Source: Streptococcus oralis (GTDB lineage: Bacteria > Bacillota > Bacilli > Lactobacillales > Streptococcaceae). From it: a DNA stretch of 5,631 nt. A model generated the notes under the pieces. That model ran no database searches. It was not told the DNA's origin and worked only from the letters and a program-made list of their open reading frames with translations. The stretch is taken from contig CAJPKC010000091.1 in NCBI GenBank assembly GCA_905370255.1, positions 1 to 5,631 of the forward strand, in the 5' to 3' direction. The translations under genes and the position numbers were made by a program. Below, piece after piece: positions 1 to 5,631 of the stretch. Numbering within the stretch: the first letter of the stretch is position 1; every line of letters begins with the position of its first letter.

Positions 1-41
1 GCCTTAAATTAGTAATGATTATTTGATGAGAAGTTTTTTCT

Positions 42-1241
42 CTAACCTTTCTTCTTCATGTAAAGGAGATTGAGAAGAAGCCCAACAACTGCGAGAGCGA
101 TAGCAACGTAGAATGCGGCACTGTAATTTCCATTGTTGGCTGCTGCCATTTGAACCGCAACTTTAGGTGCAAAAAATGCAGCTAAAGAATAACCTGTGAA
201 GACGATACCGTAGTTGACTCCCTGATTAGCAGGTCCGTAGTTCTCCATGACAATAGATGGGAAGACACCCATAACACCGCCGAAGCAGATGCCAAGACCG
301 ATGATTCCTAGAGTAAAGCCAAATTGTCCAGGGATGATTGTTAAGGAGAAAAGTGCCAATACGATGACTGAATAGATAATTAATAGAGTCTGAGAACGAC
401 CAATTTTATCAGAGAGTGATCCCCAGATAAAGCGTCCGCTAGAGTTTGCGATTGAATAGAGAGAGACATAGAGAGCTGCTGTACCAGCAGAGAGTCCAAA
501 CATGGATTGACCAATTGGGGATGCTTGAGAGGCAATCATCAAACCAGAGAAGGCACCGACAAAGAACATGCTGATAATGATGTAAAATAGTGGACTTTGT
601 AGCATTTCTTTCCAGTTTTTATTAGCAGGTCCTTGTTTAGTTTGTACGGGAGCTTTCCAACCTGCTGGTTGGTAGCCACTTGGTGCAGCCTTGATGAAGA
701 AAATGGCAGCGATAATCACAACAATATAGATAAGTCCAATGGTTCGAAAAGCAAAGAAGGCATCTTGTTTTTGAATGAGACTACTTGCAACTGGTGACGC
801 AATAACTGCGGCAAATCCCATACCTCCTGTTAGAATCCCAGAAGCTAAACCACGTTTATCTGGGAAGAGGCGAAGAGAATTTGAGAGGGCTCCTGAATAG
901 GCAAATCCTTGACCAAGACCTGCCATCAAACCATAGGTAAGATAGAGCATGGCTGGTGAACTAGCATAACCAGTTAGGAAAAAGCCACTAGCAAATAGAA
1001 GGGCACCAAGTGCAATTGTCCATTTCACATATCCCTTGTCTACCAGGTAACCTCCAAGAATCATCGGAATCGGTCCGATAGCTGAGTTAATAGCAAATGC
1101 GAGCATAATCTCGGACATAGACCAACCTGTTGAGGAGCTTAAAGGTCCAGCAAAAACTGAAAAGGAATAGACAGCACCTGTACAGAGAAGAATAGCAGTT
1201 GACGCAGCTAGAACTTGCCAACGATTGAATGTCTCTTTCAT
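42..1241 (-). CDS. OFA-family MFS carboxylate transporter (oxalate:formate antiporter-like)
   Basis: This is a 399-residue integral membrane carrier of the major facilitator superfamily, expected to move small organic anions across the cytoplasmic membrane. About 12 hydrophobic helices are visible, roughly at 8-32, 46-67, 74-93, 98-120, 131-155, 167-184, 217-239, 252-275, 284-304, 308-333, 341-364 and 373-395, with a hydrophilic central loop at 185-213. MFS motif A appears after helix 2 (GGYLVDKG, 63-70) and again after helix 8 (GSLSDKIGR, 274-282). The N-terminal RWQVLAAS...GAVYSFSVF pattern is typical of the OFA family. R270 in helix 8 and K360 in helix 11 may correspond to the two basic residues that bind oxalate in OxlT; this match is from memory and untested. 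The start is fixed by AAAGGAGG (complement of 1250-1257), 8 nt before ATG. It is transcribed divergently from the reductase operon, so its cargo may be that enzyme's substrate or product. Family assignment is solid; substrate is unknown and 'oxalate/formate' should not be taken literally. Confidence 0.93.
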   Translation of the reverse strand: MKETFNRWQVLAASTAILLCTGAVYSFSVFAGPLSSSTGWSMSEIMLAFAINSAIGPIPMILGGYLVDKGYVKWTIALGALLFASGFFLTGYASSPAMLYLTYGLMAGLGQGFAYSGALSNSLRLFPDKRGLASGILTGGMGFAAVIASPVASSLIQKQDAFFAFRTIGLIYIVVIIAAIFFIKAAPSGYQPAGWKAPVQTKQGPANKNWKEMLQSPLFYIIISMFFVGAFSGLMIASQASPIGQSMFGLSAGTAALYVSLYSIANSSGRFIWGSLSDKIGRSQTLLIIYSVIVLALFSLTIIPGQFGFTLGIIGLGICFGGVMGVFPSIVMENYGPANQGVNYGIVFTGYSLAAFFAPKVAVQMAAANNGNYSAAFYVAIALAVVGLLLNLLYMKKKG

Positions 1242-1280
1242 AAGAAGACCCTCCTTTAACTTAATACATTTTTCACAAAG

Positions 1281-1309
1281 ACTATAACATAGTTAAAAAT
1301 GAGGGTCAA
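1281..1309 (-). promoter_or_regulatory. Promoter of the OFA transporter gene
   Basis: Read on the minus strand, a -35 box TTGACC (complement of 1304-1309) is followed by a 17-bp spacer and a -10 box TATAGT (complement of 1281-1286). The -10 box is preceded by TG plus one base, an extended -10. Each box matches the sigma-A consensus at 5 of 6 positions. Transcription would start near 1274, leaving a leader of about 33 nt that carries the AAAGGAGG ribosome binding site. The -35 box overlaps the palindrome at 1307-1329, which suggests control by a DNA-binding protein. Confidence 0.8.
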
Positions 1310-1329
1310 TACTTTCTCGGAAAATATTG
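1307..1329. promoter_or_regulatory. Imperfect 23-bp palindrome, candidate operator
   Basis: Arms CAATACTTTC (1307-1316) and GAAAATATTG (1320-1329) are inverted copies with 9 of 10 pairs matching, around the 3-bp centre TCG. The site covers the -35 box of the transporter promoter and lies about 70 bp upstream of the reductase operon's -35 region. It is therefore placed to repress the transporter directly and possibly to affect both divergent promoters. The cognate regulator is not in the window. The dyad is seen directly; operator function is inference. Confidence 0.5.
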
Positions 1330-1340
1330 TTAATTTTTTC

Positions 1341-1360
1341 ACTAAGTTATACTAAGATAA
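1341..1360. repeat. Tandem 10-bp imperfect direct repeat in the divergent promoter region
   Basis: ACTAAGTTAT (1341-1350) is followed immediately by ACTAAGATAA (1351-1360), matching at 7 of 10 positions. The 10-bp period is about one helical turn, so a protein could bind both copies on the same face of the DNA. It lies about 60 bp upstream of the plus-strand -10 box, a usual place for an activator. It could also be chance in AT-rich DNA. Confidence 0.3.
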
Positions 1361-1399
1361 GATAAACTGATAGAATAACACAATGTTTTAGTGTCATGA

Positions 1400-1428
1400 A
1401 TGTCGAAGATAATTTAAAGTAGTATAAT
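1400..1428 (+). promoter_or_regulatory. Probable promoter of the flavoprotein reductase operon
   Basis: A perfect -10 box TATAAT sits at 1423-1428. At a 17-bp spacing the -35 position (1400-1405) reads ATGTCG, which matches TTGACA at only 3 of 6 bases. Transcription would begin near 1435, giving a leader of about 27 nt before the ATG at 1462. A strong -10 with a weak -35 is common in activator-dependent promoters. A second -10-like hexamer, TATACT at 1348-1353, has only a poorly spaced TTGTTA (1327-1332) upstream and is less convincing. Confidence 0.6.
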
Positions 1429-1461
1429 GAAAGTGAATAAAACAAAAAAGGGGGTAGCAAG

Positions 1462-2070
1462 ATGAAATTAGTTGCTATCGTTGGAACAAACTCTGACCGC
1501 TCAACCAATCGGAAACTTTTGAAATTTATGCAAAAGCATTTTTCAGATAAAGCCGACATTGAGGTGTTGGAAATCAAACACTTGCCAGCATTTAACGAAC
1601 CTGAGGACAAGCTAGCGCCTGCCGAAGTTCAAGCTTTTTCAGAAAAAATCCTTGCTGCAGATGGTGTGATTATCTCAACACCTGAGTATGACCACACCAT
1701 ACCGGCACCCCTGGCTTCAGCCTTGGAATGGATTGCTTACACTAGTCGCGCTTTGATTAACAAACCAACGATGATTGTCGGAGCTTCTCTTGGATTGCTT
1801 GGAACATCTAGAGCCCAAGCGCACTTGCGTCAGATTCTTGATGCGCCTGAACTGAAAGCAAGAGTGATGCCAGGGACAGAATTTCTCCTAGGTCATTCTG
1901 AACAAGTATTGGATGATGACAATCATTTGAACAATCCTGAAAAAGTTGCAGAGTTGGAAGAACATTTTTCAGAGTTCCAAAACTTTGTTGAACTAACAAA
2001 AGCTTTGGTCAAACCAGAAGATACAAACCGTAAGAAATCATTCATCTGGGAAGAATGGTTGAAAGCATAA
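1462..2070 (+). CDS. FMN_red-family NAD(P)H-dependent flavoprotein, probable small subunit of the reductase
   Basis: This 202-residue protein has the flavodoxin fold of NADPH-dependent FMN reductases/azoreductases. The FMN phosphate loop is [10 protein letters not shown] (8-17), with the family's S-x-N at S14 and N16. The second flavin loop is TPEYDHTIP (73-81), close to the canonical PEYN but with Asp replacing Asn at 77. A GAS...[13 protein letters not shown] segment (107-125) follows. There is no signal peptide or membrane segment, so it is cytoplasmic. Ungapped over 180 residues it matches the first domain of the next protein at about 97 positions; residues 181-202 are a distinct basic and aromatic tail. 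The ATG is 7 nt after a GGGGG ribosome binding site (1450-1454). The next gene starts 25 nt downstream, so the two are almost certainly cotranscribed. Family members dimerise with FMN near the interface, so pairing with the large protein's N-terminal domain is the likely role. By gene order it resembles HcrA of Lactiplantibacillus plantarum. A free-standing FMN reductase remains possible. Confidence 0.88.
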   Translation: MKLVAIVGTNSDRSTNRKLLKFMQKHFSDKADIEVLEIKHLPAFNEPEDKLAPAEVQAFSEKILAADGVIISTPEYDHTIPAPLASALEWIAYTSRALINKPTMIVGASLGLLGTSRAQAHLRQILDAPELKARVMPGTEFLLGHSEQVLDDDNHLNNPEKVAELEEHFSEFQNFVELTKALVKPEDTNRKKSFIWEEWLKA

Positions 2071-2095
2071 GTATTTCAAGAAAGGAGAACAATCC

Positions 2096-4507
2096 ATGAA
2101 ATTAGTAGCTATTGTTGGTACCAATGCCAAACAATCCTATAATCGCAGTTTGTTGCAATTTATGAAAAAACATTTTGCGTCAAAAGCCGATATTGAGATT
2201 TTAGAAATTACCGATGTACCGATGTTCAATGAAACCGATGATCAAACAGATACACCTGTTATTCAGAAGTTTAACAAAGCGATTTCGGAAGCTGATGGTG
2301 TCATTATCGCGACACCTGAGCATAATCATACAATCCCATCAAGTTTAAATAGTTTGCTCGAATGGTTGTCTTTTAACATTCATCCACTAGATGGGAAACC
2401 AACCATGATTGTAGGGGCTTCCTATGATGTTCAAGGATCTTCGCGTGCCCAACTTCATCTTCGTCAGATTCTTGATGCACCCGGGGTAAATGCAACAGTT
2501 ATGCCAGGAAGTGAATTTTTACTTGGTCGAGCTCATCGAGCATTTGATGCAAATGGAGATTTGATTAATGAGCGAACTGTTGATTTCTTAGATAGCTGTT
2601 TCTATCGTTTCCTTCGCTTTGTATCTGTTGCAAACCAACTAAACCTTCCTGAAGAAATCCGATTTGAACCAGGAACTTATCATGTTACAACTGAAGGTCA
2701 CAATGGTAAGTTACCGATGGACGTCACCGTTTCTGAAGACCGTATTGAAAAAATTGAAATCGATTCTTCTGGAGAATCTTCAGGAATCGCAGATGTTGTT
2801 TTCACTCGTATTCCAGCAGAAATCATTGAGGGACAAACTTTAAATGTTGATGCGGTGTCAGGAGCTTCTGTGACTTCAAATGGTGTCTGGGACGGAGTTG
2901 CACGTGCGGTCAAACAAGCCGGTGCAAATCCAGATGTTTTACGGAAACGTTCCAAAGCACCATCTGCCTTGGATAAAGAAGATAAAACTTATCAGGCCGA
3001 CGTTGTCATTGTCGGAGGTGGAGGAGCTGGTTTAGCTGCAGCTGCTGCAGTTTTACAAGCTGGTAAAAAGCCAATTATCGTAGAGAAATTCCCAGCAATT
3101 GGAGGAAATACGGTTCGTGCAGGTGGTCCAATGAATGCACCAGATCCAGCATGGCAAGGGACCTTCGCAGCTCATCCAGGTGAGGCACATACGCTTCAAG
3201 AATTGATTGCGACAGATGAATCAACGATTGACCCAGAATATTTAGAGGACTTTAGAGCCTTGAAGGTTGAGGTTGAGAAGTATTTGCAAGATCCAAGCTA
3301 TTTGTTTGATTCTACCTTACTTTACCGTATCCAAACCTATATCGGTGGAAAACGAAAAGATTTACAAGGACATGAAATTCATGGCCAATATGATTTGGTT
3401 TCTGTATTGACTGAACGTGCCCTAGAATCTGTTCGCTGGTTGGAAGACATCGGTGTTGAATTTGTTCGTAGTGAAGTAACAATGCCAGTTGGAGCCCTTT
3501 GGCGTCGTGGTCATAAGCCGGTTCAACCAATGGGGTATGCCTTTATATCTGTCCTACAAAAATATGTTCTAGAACATGGTGGCAAGATCTTGACTGACTC
3601 TCCAGTTAAAGAATTGCTTGTAAAAGACGGGGCTGTCAAGGGTGTCAGAGCAGAAGGTCGAAACGGTCAAACCATCATTGTCAATGCAGATGCTGTTGTT
3701 CTAGCTTCTGGAGGATTTGGTGCCAATACCAAGATGCTACAAAAATACAATACTTACTGGACCGAAATTGCGGATGATATTGCCACATCTAATACACCAG
3801 CTGTAACAGGAGATGGAATCCTCTTAGGTCAAAGTGTAGGTGCAGATCTAGTGGGTATGGGCTTTAGTCAAATGATGCCAGTATCCGATCCAGTGACAGG
3901 GGCTCTCTTCTCAGGACTTCAAGTTCCTCCAGCTAACTTCATCATGGTAAATACTGAAGGGAAGCGATTTGTAGATGAGTACGGCAGTCGAGATAAGCTA
4001 TCTCAAGCAGCGATTGATAATGGAGGCTTGTTCTACTTGATCGCAGATGATCGCATCAAGGCAACAGCCTACAATACTAGCCAAGAAAAAATCGATGCCC
4101 AAGTCAAAGCAGGCACTCTCTACCGTGCAGATACGATAGAAGAGTTGGCGGTTCAGATTGGTATGGCCCCACAAGTTCTAGTGGAAACGATTAAGAATTA
4201 CAATTCCTATGTAGATGCAGGTTTTGATCCTGAATTTAATAAAGGTAGTTTTGATCTCAAGTGTGAGGTTGCGCCATTTTACGCAACACCGAGAAAACCA
4301 GCCGTTCACCATACAATGGGTGGGCTCAAGATTGATACTTCAACACACGTTTTGAATGAACAAGGTCAGATTATTCCTGGTTTGTATGCTGCCGGAGAAG
4401 TTGCAGGAGGACTTCATGCAGGTAACCGTCTAGGAGGAAATTCGCTTACGGATATCTTTACGTTTGGACGTATTGCAGGTCAAACAGCTGTTCAAGAAAA
4501 TTGTTAA
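2096..4507 (+). CDS. Multidomain flavin 2-enoate reductase (FMN_red–FMN_bind–FAD_binding_2), fumarate reductase superfamily
   Basis: An 803-residue three-flavin enzyme. Residues 1-180 form an FMN_red domain: S14/N16 in the phosphate loop and TPEHNHT (73-79), where His replaces the Tyr of PEYN. Residues about 193-275 form an FMN_bind domain with DAVSGAS (252-258), the ApbE flavinylation motif; S258 is the predicted covalent-FMN acceptor. Residues 301 to about 797 form a fumarate reductase-type FAD domain: GGGGAG (307-312), E330 ending the second strand, [10 protein letters not shown] (336-345), SRDK (631-634) with general acid R632, HHTMGG (738-743) and NRLGGNS (777-783) with R778. M594 and G607 fall where fumarate reductases have His and Glu, arguing against fumarate. 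No signal peptide, haem motifs or membrane helix are present, so it should be a cytosolic NAD(P)H-driven reductase rather than a periplasmic flavocytochrome. Ribosome binding site AAAGGAG (2081-2087), spacing 8. Tandem stops end it. Likely substrates are other unsaturated carboxylates such as acrylate or hydroxycinnamates; the exact one is not determinable here. Confidence 0.92.
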   Translation: MKLVAIVGTNAKQSYNRSLLQFMKKHFASKADIEILEITDVPMFNETDDQTDTPVIQKFNKAISEADGVIIATPEHNHTIPSSLNSLLEWLSFNIHPLDGKPTMIVGASYDVQGSSRAQLHLRQILDAPGVNATVMPGSEFLLGRAHRAFDANGDLINERTVDFLDSCFYRFLRFVSVANQLNLPEEIRFEPGTYHVTTEGHNGKLPMDVTVSEDRIEKIEIDSSGESSGIADVVFTRIPAEIIEGQTLNVDAVSGASVTSNGVWDGVARAVKQAGANPDVLRKRSKAPSALDKEDKTYQADVVIVGGGGAGLAAAAAVLQAGKKPIIVEKFPAIGGNTVRAGGPMNAPDPAWQGTFAAHPGEAHTLQELIATDESTIDPEYLEDFRALKVEVEKYLQDPSYLFDSTLLYRIQTYIGGKRKDLQGHEIHGQYDLVSVLTERALESVRWLEDIGVEFVRSEVTMPVGALWRRGHKPVQPMGYAFISVLQKYVLEHGGKILTDSPVKELLVKDGAVKGVRAEGRNGQTIIVNADAVVLASGGFGANTKMLQKYNTYWTEIADDIATSNTPAVTGDGILLGQSVGADLVGMGFSQMMPVSDPVTGALFSGLQVPPANFIMVNTEGKRFVDEYGSRDKLSQAAIDNGGLFYLIADDRIKATAYNTSQEKIDAQVKAGTLYRADTIEELAVQIGMAPQVLVETIKNYNSYVDAGFDPEFNKGSFDLKCEVAPFYATPRKPAVHHTMGGLKIDTSTHVLNEQGQIIPGLYAAGEVAGGLHAGNRLGGNSLTDIFTFGRIAGQTAVQENC

Positions 4508-4546
4508 TAATGGATTTAAAATCTTAAGCTAATTTTAAGTATTGTC

Positions 4547-4618
4547 TTATATCATATAGTTATTAAGTAAAGACCTCCTAACTTTATTTAATAGAAATCC
4601 TAAACTTTTCTTTTTCAT
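4547..4618 (-). CDS. Possible 23-residue cationic peptide antisense to the operon's 3' region
   Basis: A complete 23-codon ORF on the minus strand begins MKKKSLGF and ends NNYMI before TAA. It has an AGGGAG ribosome binding site (complement of 4625-4630) 6 nt before the ATG. The product would carry six basic residues (K2-K4, K12, R14, R15) and no acidic ones. Leu/Val at 6, 9, 10, 13 and 17 fit one face of an amphipathic helix. It is convergent with the reductase operon and lies between its stop codon and its terminator. I see no convincing minus-strand promoter and recognise no family. In DNA this AT-rich a 23-codon ORF is easily random, though the site and composition make it worth recording. 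Confidence 0.25.
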   Translation of the reverse strand: MKKKSLGFLLNKVRRSLLNNYMI

Positions 4619-4634
4619 AATAATCTCCCTAAAG

Positions 4635-4662
4635 AAGCCACCAAATTCGGTGGCTTTTTTTT
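4635..4662 (+). terminator. Intrinsic terminator of the reductase operon
   Basis: A perfect 8-bp stem, AAGCCACC (4635-4642) with GGTGGCTT (4649-4656), encloses a 6-nt loop and runs into eight T residues (4655-4662). This is a textbook Rho-independent terminator on the plus strand, about 130 nt after the stop codon of the large flavoprotein. The minus-strand reading lacks a comparable U tract after the stem, so it acts in one direction. It separates the operon from the ABC transporter gene. Confidence 0.9.
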
Positions 4663-4694
4663 ATGTTCACCTGTAGAAATTTTAAAATAAAATT

Positions 4695-4724
4695 GACCAC
4701 ATAATCATCCATTTCGACCACATA
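4695..4724 (+). promoter_or_regulatory. 9-12-9 direct repeat upstream of the ABC gene, candidate LytTR-type response-regulator site
   Basis: Two exact copies of GACCACATA (4695-4703 and 4716-4724) are separated by 12 bp, giving a 21-bp period or two helical turns. That geometry is known for LytTR-domain regulators such as ComE of Streptococcus pneumoniae, although this repeat sequence is not the ComE consensus. A weak -10 candidate TAAACT (4759-4764) lies 34 bp beyond the second copy, with no good -35, as expected for an activated promoter. The repeat is seen directly; the regulator family is inferred from spacing alone. Confidence 0.45.
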
Positions 4725-4790
4725 GCTCCAAAGTATATTTTTTCTTTTTCCTTTTTGTTAAACTGAGAGTGTGAAAAGGAGGAAAGAAAT

Positions 4791-5631
4791 ATGATTTTAC
4801 AAGCAAAAGGTCTCACTAAGAACTATGGAGACCATATAGCAGTTAGAAATATAAATTTAGAGTTTAAAAAAGGGAGTTTTAATGCAATATTAGGACCTAA
4901 CGGGGCTGGGAAATCGACAACGATTTCAATGTTAATCGGACTTAAACGAGCAACTAATGGTCAAATCATCTATGCGCCCAATACTAGGATTGGAGTTGTT
5001 TTTCAAGCAAGTGTATTGGATGAAAAGTTGACAGTCAAAGAAAACCTAACCATTCGAGCCCAGCAGTATAAGGGGATTAAAGGTGGTCGTGTGGAAGATT
5101 TAATCAATCAACTAGGGTTGACTGCTTTTCAGAAACAACTTTATGGAACTTTATCAGGAGGACAGAAACGTCGAGTTGATATTGCTCGGGCTCTCCTATC
5201 CAATCCCGATATTTTATTTCTAGATGAGCCTACGACTGGACTAGATATTCAGACTCGCAAATCCATTTGGGATTTATTGTATCGTCTACAAAGAGATGAA
5301 GGGATGACTATTATCTTAACGACTCATTATCTGGATGAAGCAGATGAGGCAGATCAACTTTATATTATAGATCATGGAAAGGTTATTGCCCAAGGTTCTG
5401 CTGCTGAAATTAAAAGTGAGTACGCTTCCAATCTTTTAAAAATTTGTTTTAAAGACAAGCAGGTGGAGAAATTCTTACCTAAAAATATGCCTGTGGAAAA
5501 GGAAAATGAGTTTGAGTATAGTCTTTATCCCGAGAACCAATTGGAAGCTATTGATTATTTGACCCAAGTTCGTGAGAAGATTGCTGGCTTTGAATTTCGT
5601 CCAGGAACTATGGATGATGCCTTCATAGCCC
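4791..5631 (+). CDS. ABC transporter ATP-binding subunit, DrrA/NatA-type exporter (3' end cut by window)
   Basis: The reading frame stays open to the window edge, giving 280 codons with no stop. It encodes a cytoplasmic ATPase that would power an ABC-2-type exporter. All nucleotide-binding motifs are intact: Walker A GPNGAGKST (35-43), Q-loop Q72, signature LSGGQ (121-125), Walker B ILFLDE (141-146) and switch histidine H179. Residues about 215-280 form the C-terminal extension of DrrA-like subunits and end in TMDDAFIA, which in this family lies a few residues from the C-terminus, so almost the whole gene is present. The start follows AAAAGGAGG (4774-4782) by 8 nt. The terminator at 4635-4662 makes it a separate unit from the reductase operon, and it has its own repeat-containing upstream region. 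An ABC-2 permease gene is expected immediately downstream, outside the window. Cargo cannot be told from this subunit; drugs, sodium, peptides or lipids are all known in the group. Confidence 0.93.
   Translation, partial: MILQAKGLTKNYGDHIAVRNINLEFKKGSFNAILGPNGAGKSTTISMLIGLKRATNGQIIYAPNTRIGVVFQASVLDEKLTVKENLTIRAQQYKGIKGGRVEDLINQLGLTAFQKQLYGTLSGGQKRRVDIARALLSNPDILFLDEPTTGLDIQTRKSIWDLLYRLQRDEGMTIILTTHYLDEADEADQLYIIDHGKVIAQGSAAEIKSEYASNLLKICFKDKQVEKFLPKNMPVEKENEFEYSLYPENQLEAIDYLTQVREKIAGFEFRPGTMDDAFIA

Noticed and set aside
28..42. GAGAA/TTCTC hairpin at the end of the transporter gene as a terminator
   Set aside because: Only a 5-bp AT-rich stem, overlapping the stop codon, without a U tract on the minus strand; too weak to call. 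The first 41 bases hold nothing else I can support.
1307..1329. CodY box reading of the palindrome
   Set aside because: The CodY consensus AATTTTCWGAAAATT has a single central base. Here the TTTC and GAAA arms are separated by three bases, so it matches poorly.
1347..1610. 87-codon minus-strand ORF across the start of the small flavoprotein gene
   Set aside because: It overlaps the real promoter and coding start, has no family-like sequence, and is explained as a shadow of the plus-strand gene.
1808..1999. 63-codon minus-strand ORF inside the small flavoprotein gene
   Set aside because: It lies wholly within a well-supported gene on the other strand and shows no independent motifs.
2698..2955. 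85-codon minus-strand ORF inside the FMN_bind domain region
   Set aside because: Antisense shadow of a conserved coding region, with no recognisable domain.
3312..3530. 72-codon minus-strand ORF inside the FAD domain
   Set aside because: Antisense shadow with no supporting signals.
2096..4507. Interpretation as a periplasmic flavocytochrome c
   Set aside because: No signal peptide and no CxxCH haem motif; the N-terminus is an FMN_red domain instead of a multihaem domain.
4663..4730. Very short ORFs on both strands upstream of the ABC gene, including a Trp-rich 13-codon one on the minus strand
   Set aside because: No properly spaced ribosome binding site, and the Met-Trp-Ser repetition is simply the translated direct repeat.
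1..5631. CRISPR arrays, tRNA or rRNA genes, insertion sequences
   Set aside because: No regularly spaced repeats, cloverleaf-like segments, transposase motifs or terminal inverted repeats were seen on either strand.

Overview
The window looks like a chromosomal segment of a Streptococcus-like low-GC Firmicute, probably a mitis/sanguinis-type streptococcus. This rests on strong AAAGGAGG-type ribosome binding sites, AT-rich intergenic DNA, TATAAT-like -10 boxes, a short-loop U-tract terminator, and the character of the proteins. The species-level guess is inference, since nothing here is a taxonomic marker.

Layout. (1) 42-1241, minus strand: a 12-helix major facilitator of the oxalate:formate antiporter (OFA) type. 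(2) 1242-1461: a divergent control region with a good minus-strand promoter for the transporter, a 23-bp imperfect palindrome over that promoter's -35 box, a tandem 10-bp repeat, and a plus-strand promoter with a perfect -10 but poor -35. (3) 1462-2070 and 2096-4507, plus strand: a two-gene operon. The first gene is a 202-aa FMN_red flavodoxin-fold protein. The second is an 803-aa fusion of FMN_red, FMN_bind and FAD_binding_2 (fumarate reductase-type) domains. (4) 4508-4790: the operon's 3' region with a strong intrinsic terminator, a possible 23-codon antisense ORF, and a 9-12-9 direct repeat upstream of the next gene. (5) 4791 to the window edge: an ABC transporter ATP-binding subunit of the DrrA/NatA type, missing only its last few codons.

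How it may work. The two flavoproteins look like a soluble, cytoplasmic NAD(P)H:2-enoate reductase. Hydride would enter at the FMN_red unit, pass through an FMN covalently attached at the DAVSGAS motif, and reach FAD, which reduces a C=C bond next to a carboxylate. The small subunit and the N-terminal domain of the large one are clear paralogues (about 97 of 180 ungapped positions identical), which suggests a heterodimer. The general-acid Arg and the carboxylate-binding His/Arg of the fumarate reductase family are kept. The His and Glu that complete fumarate binding are replaced, so the usual 'fumarate reductase' or 'flavocytochrome c' label is probably wrong for substrate. The best-known comparable enzymes are (hydroxy)cinnamate/acrylate reductases (HcrAB of Lactiplantibacillus plantarum, heterodimeric NADH:cinnamate reductase of Vibrio). 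The divergent OFA carrier is a natural candidate to import the unsaturated acid or exchange it for the reduced product. Together they would form an electron sink that reoxidises NAD(P)H during fermentation. The ABC gene appears to be a separate transcription unit.
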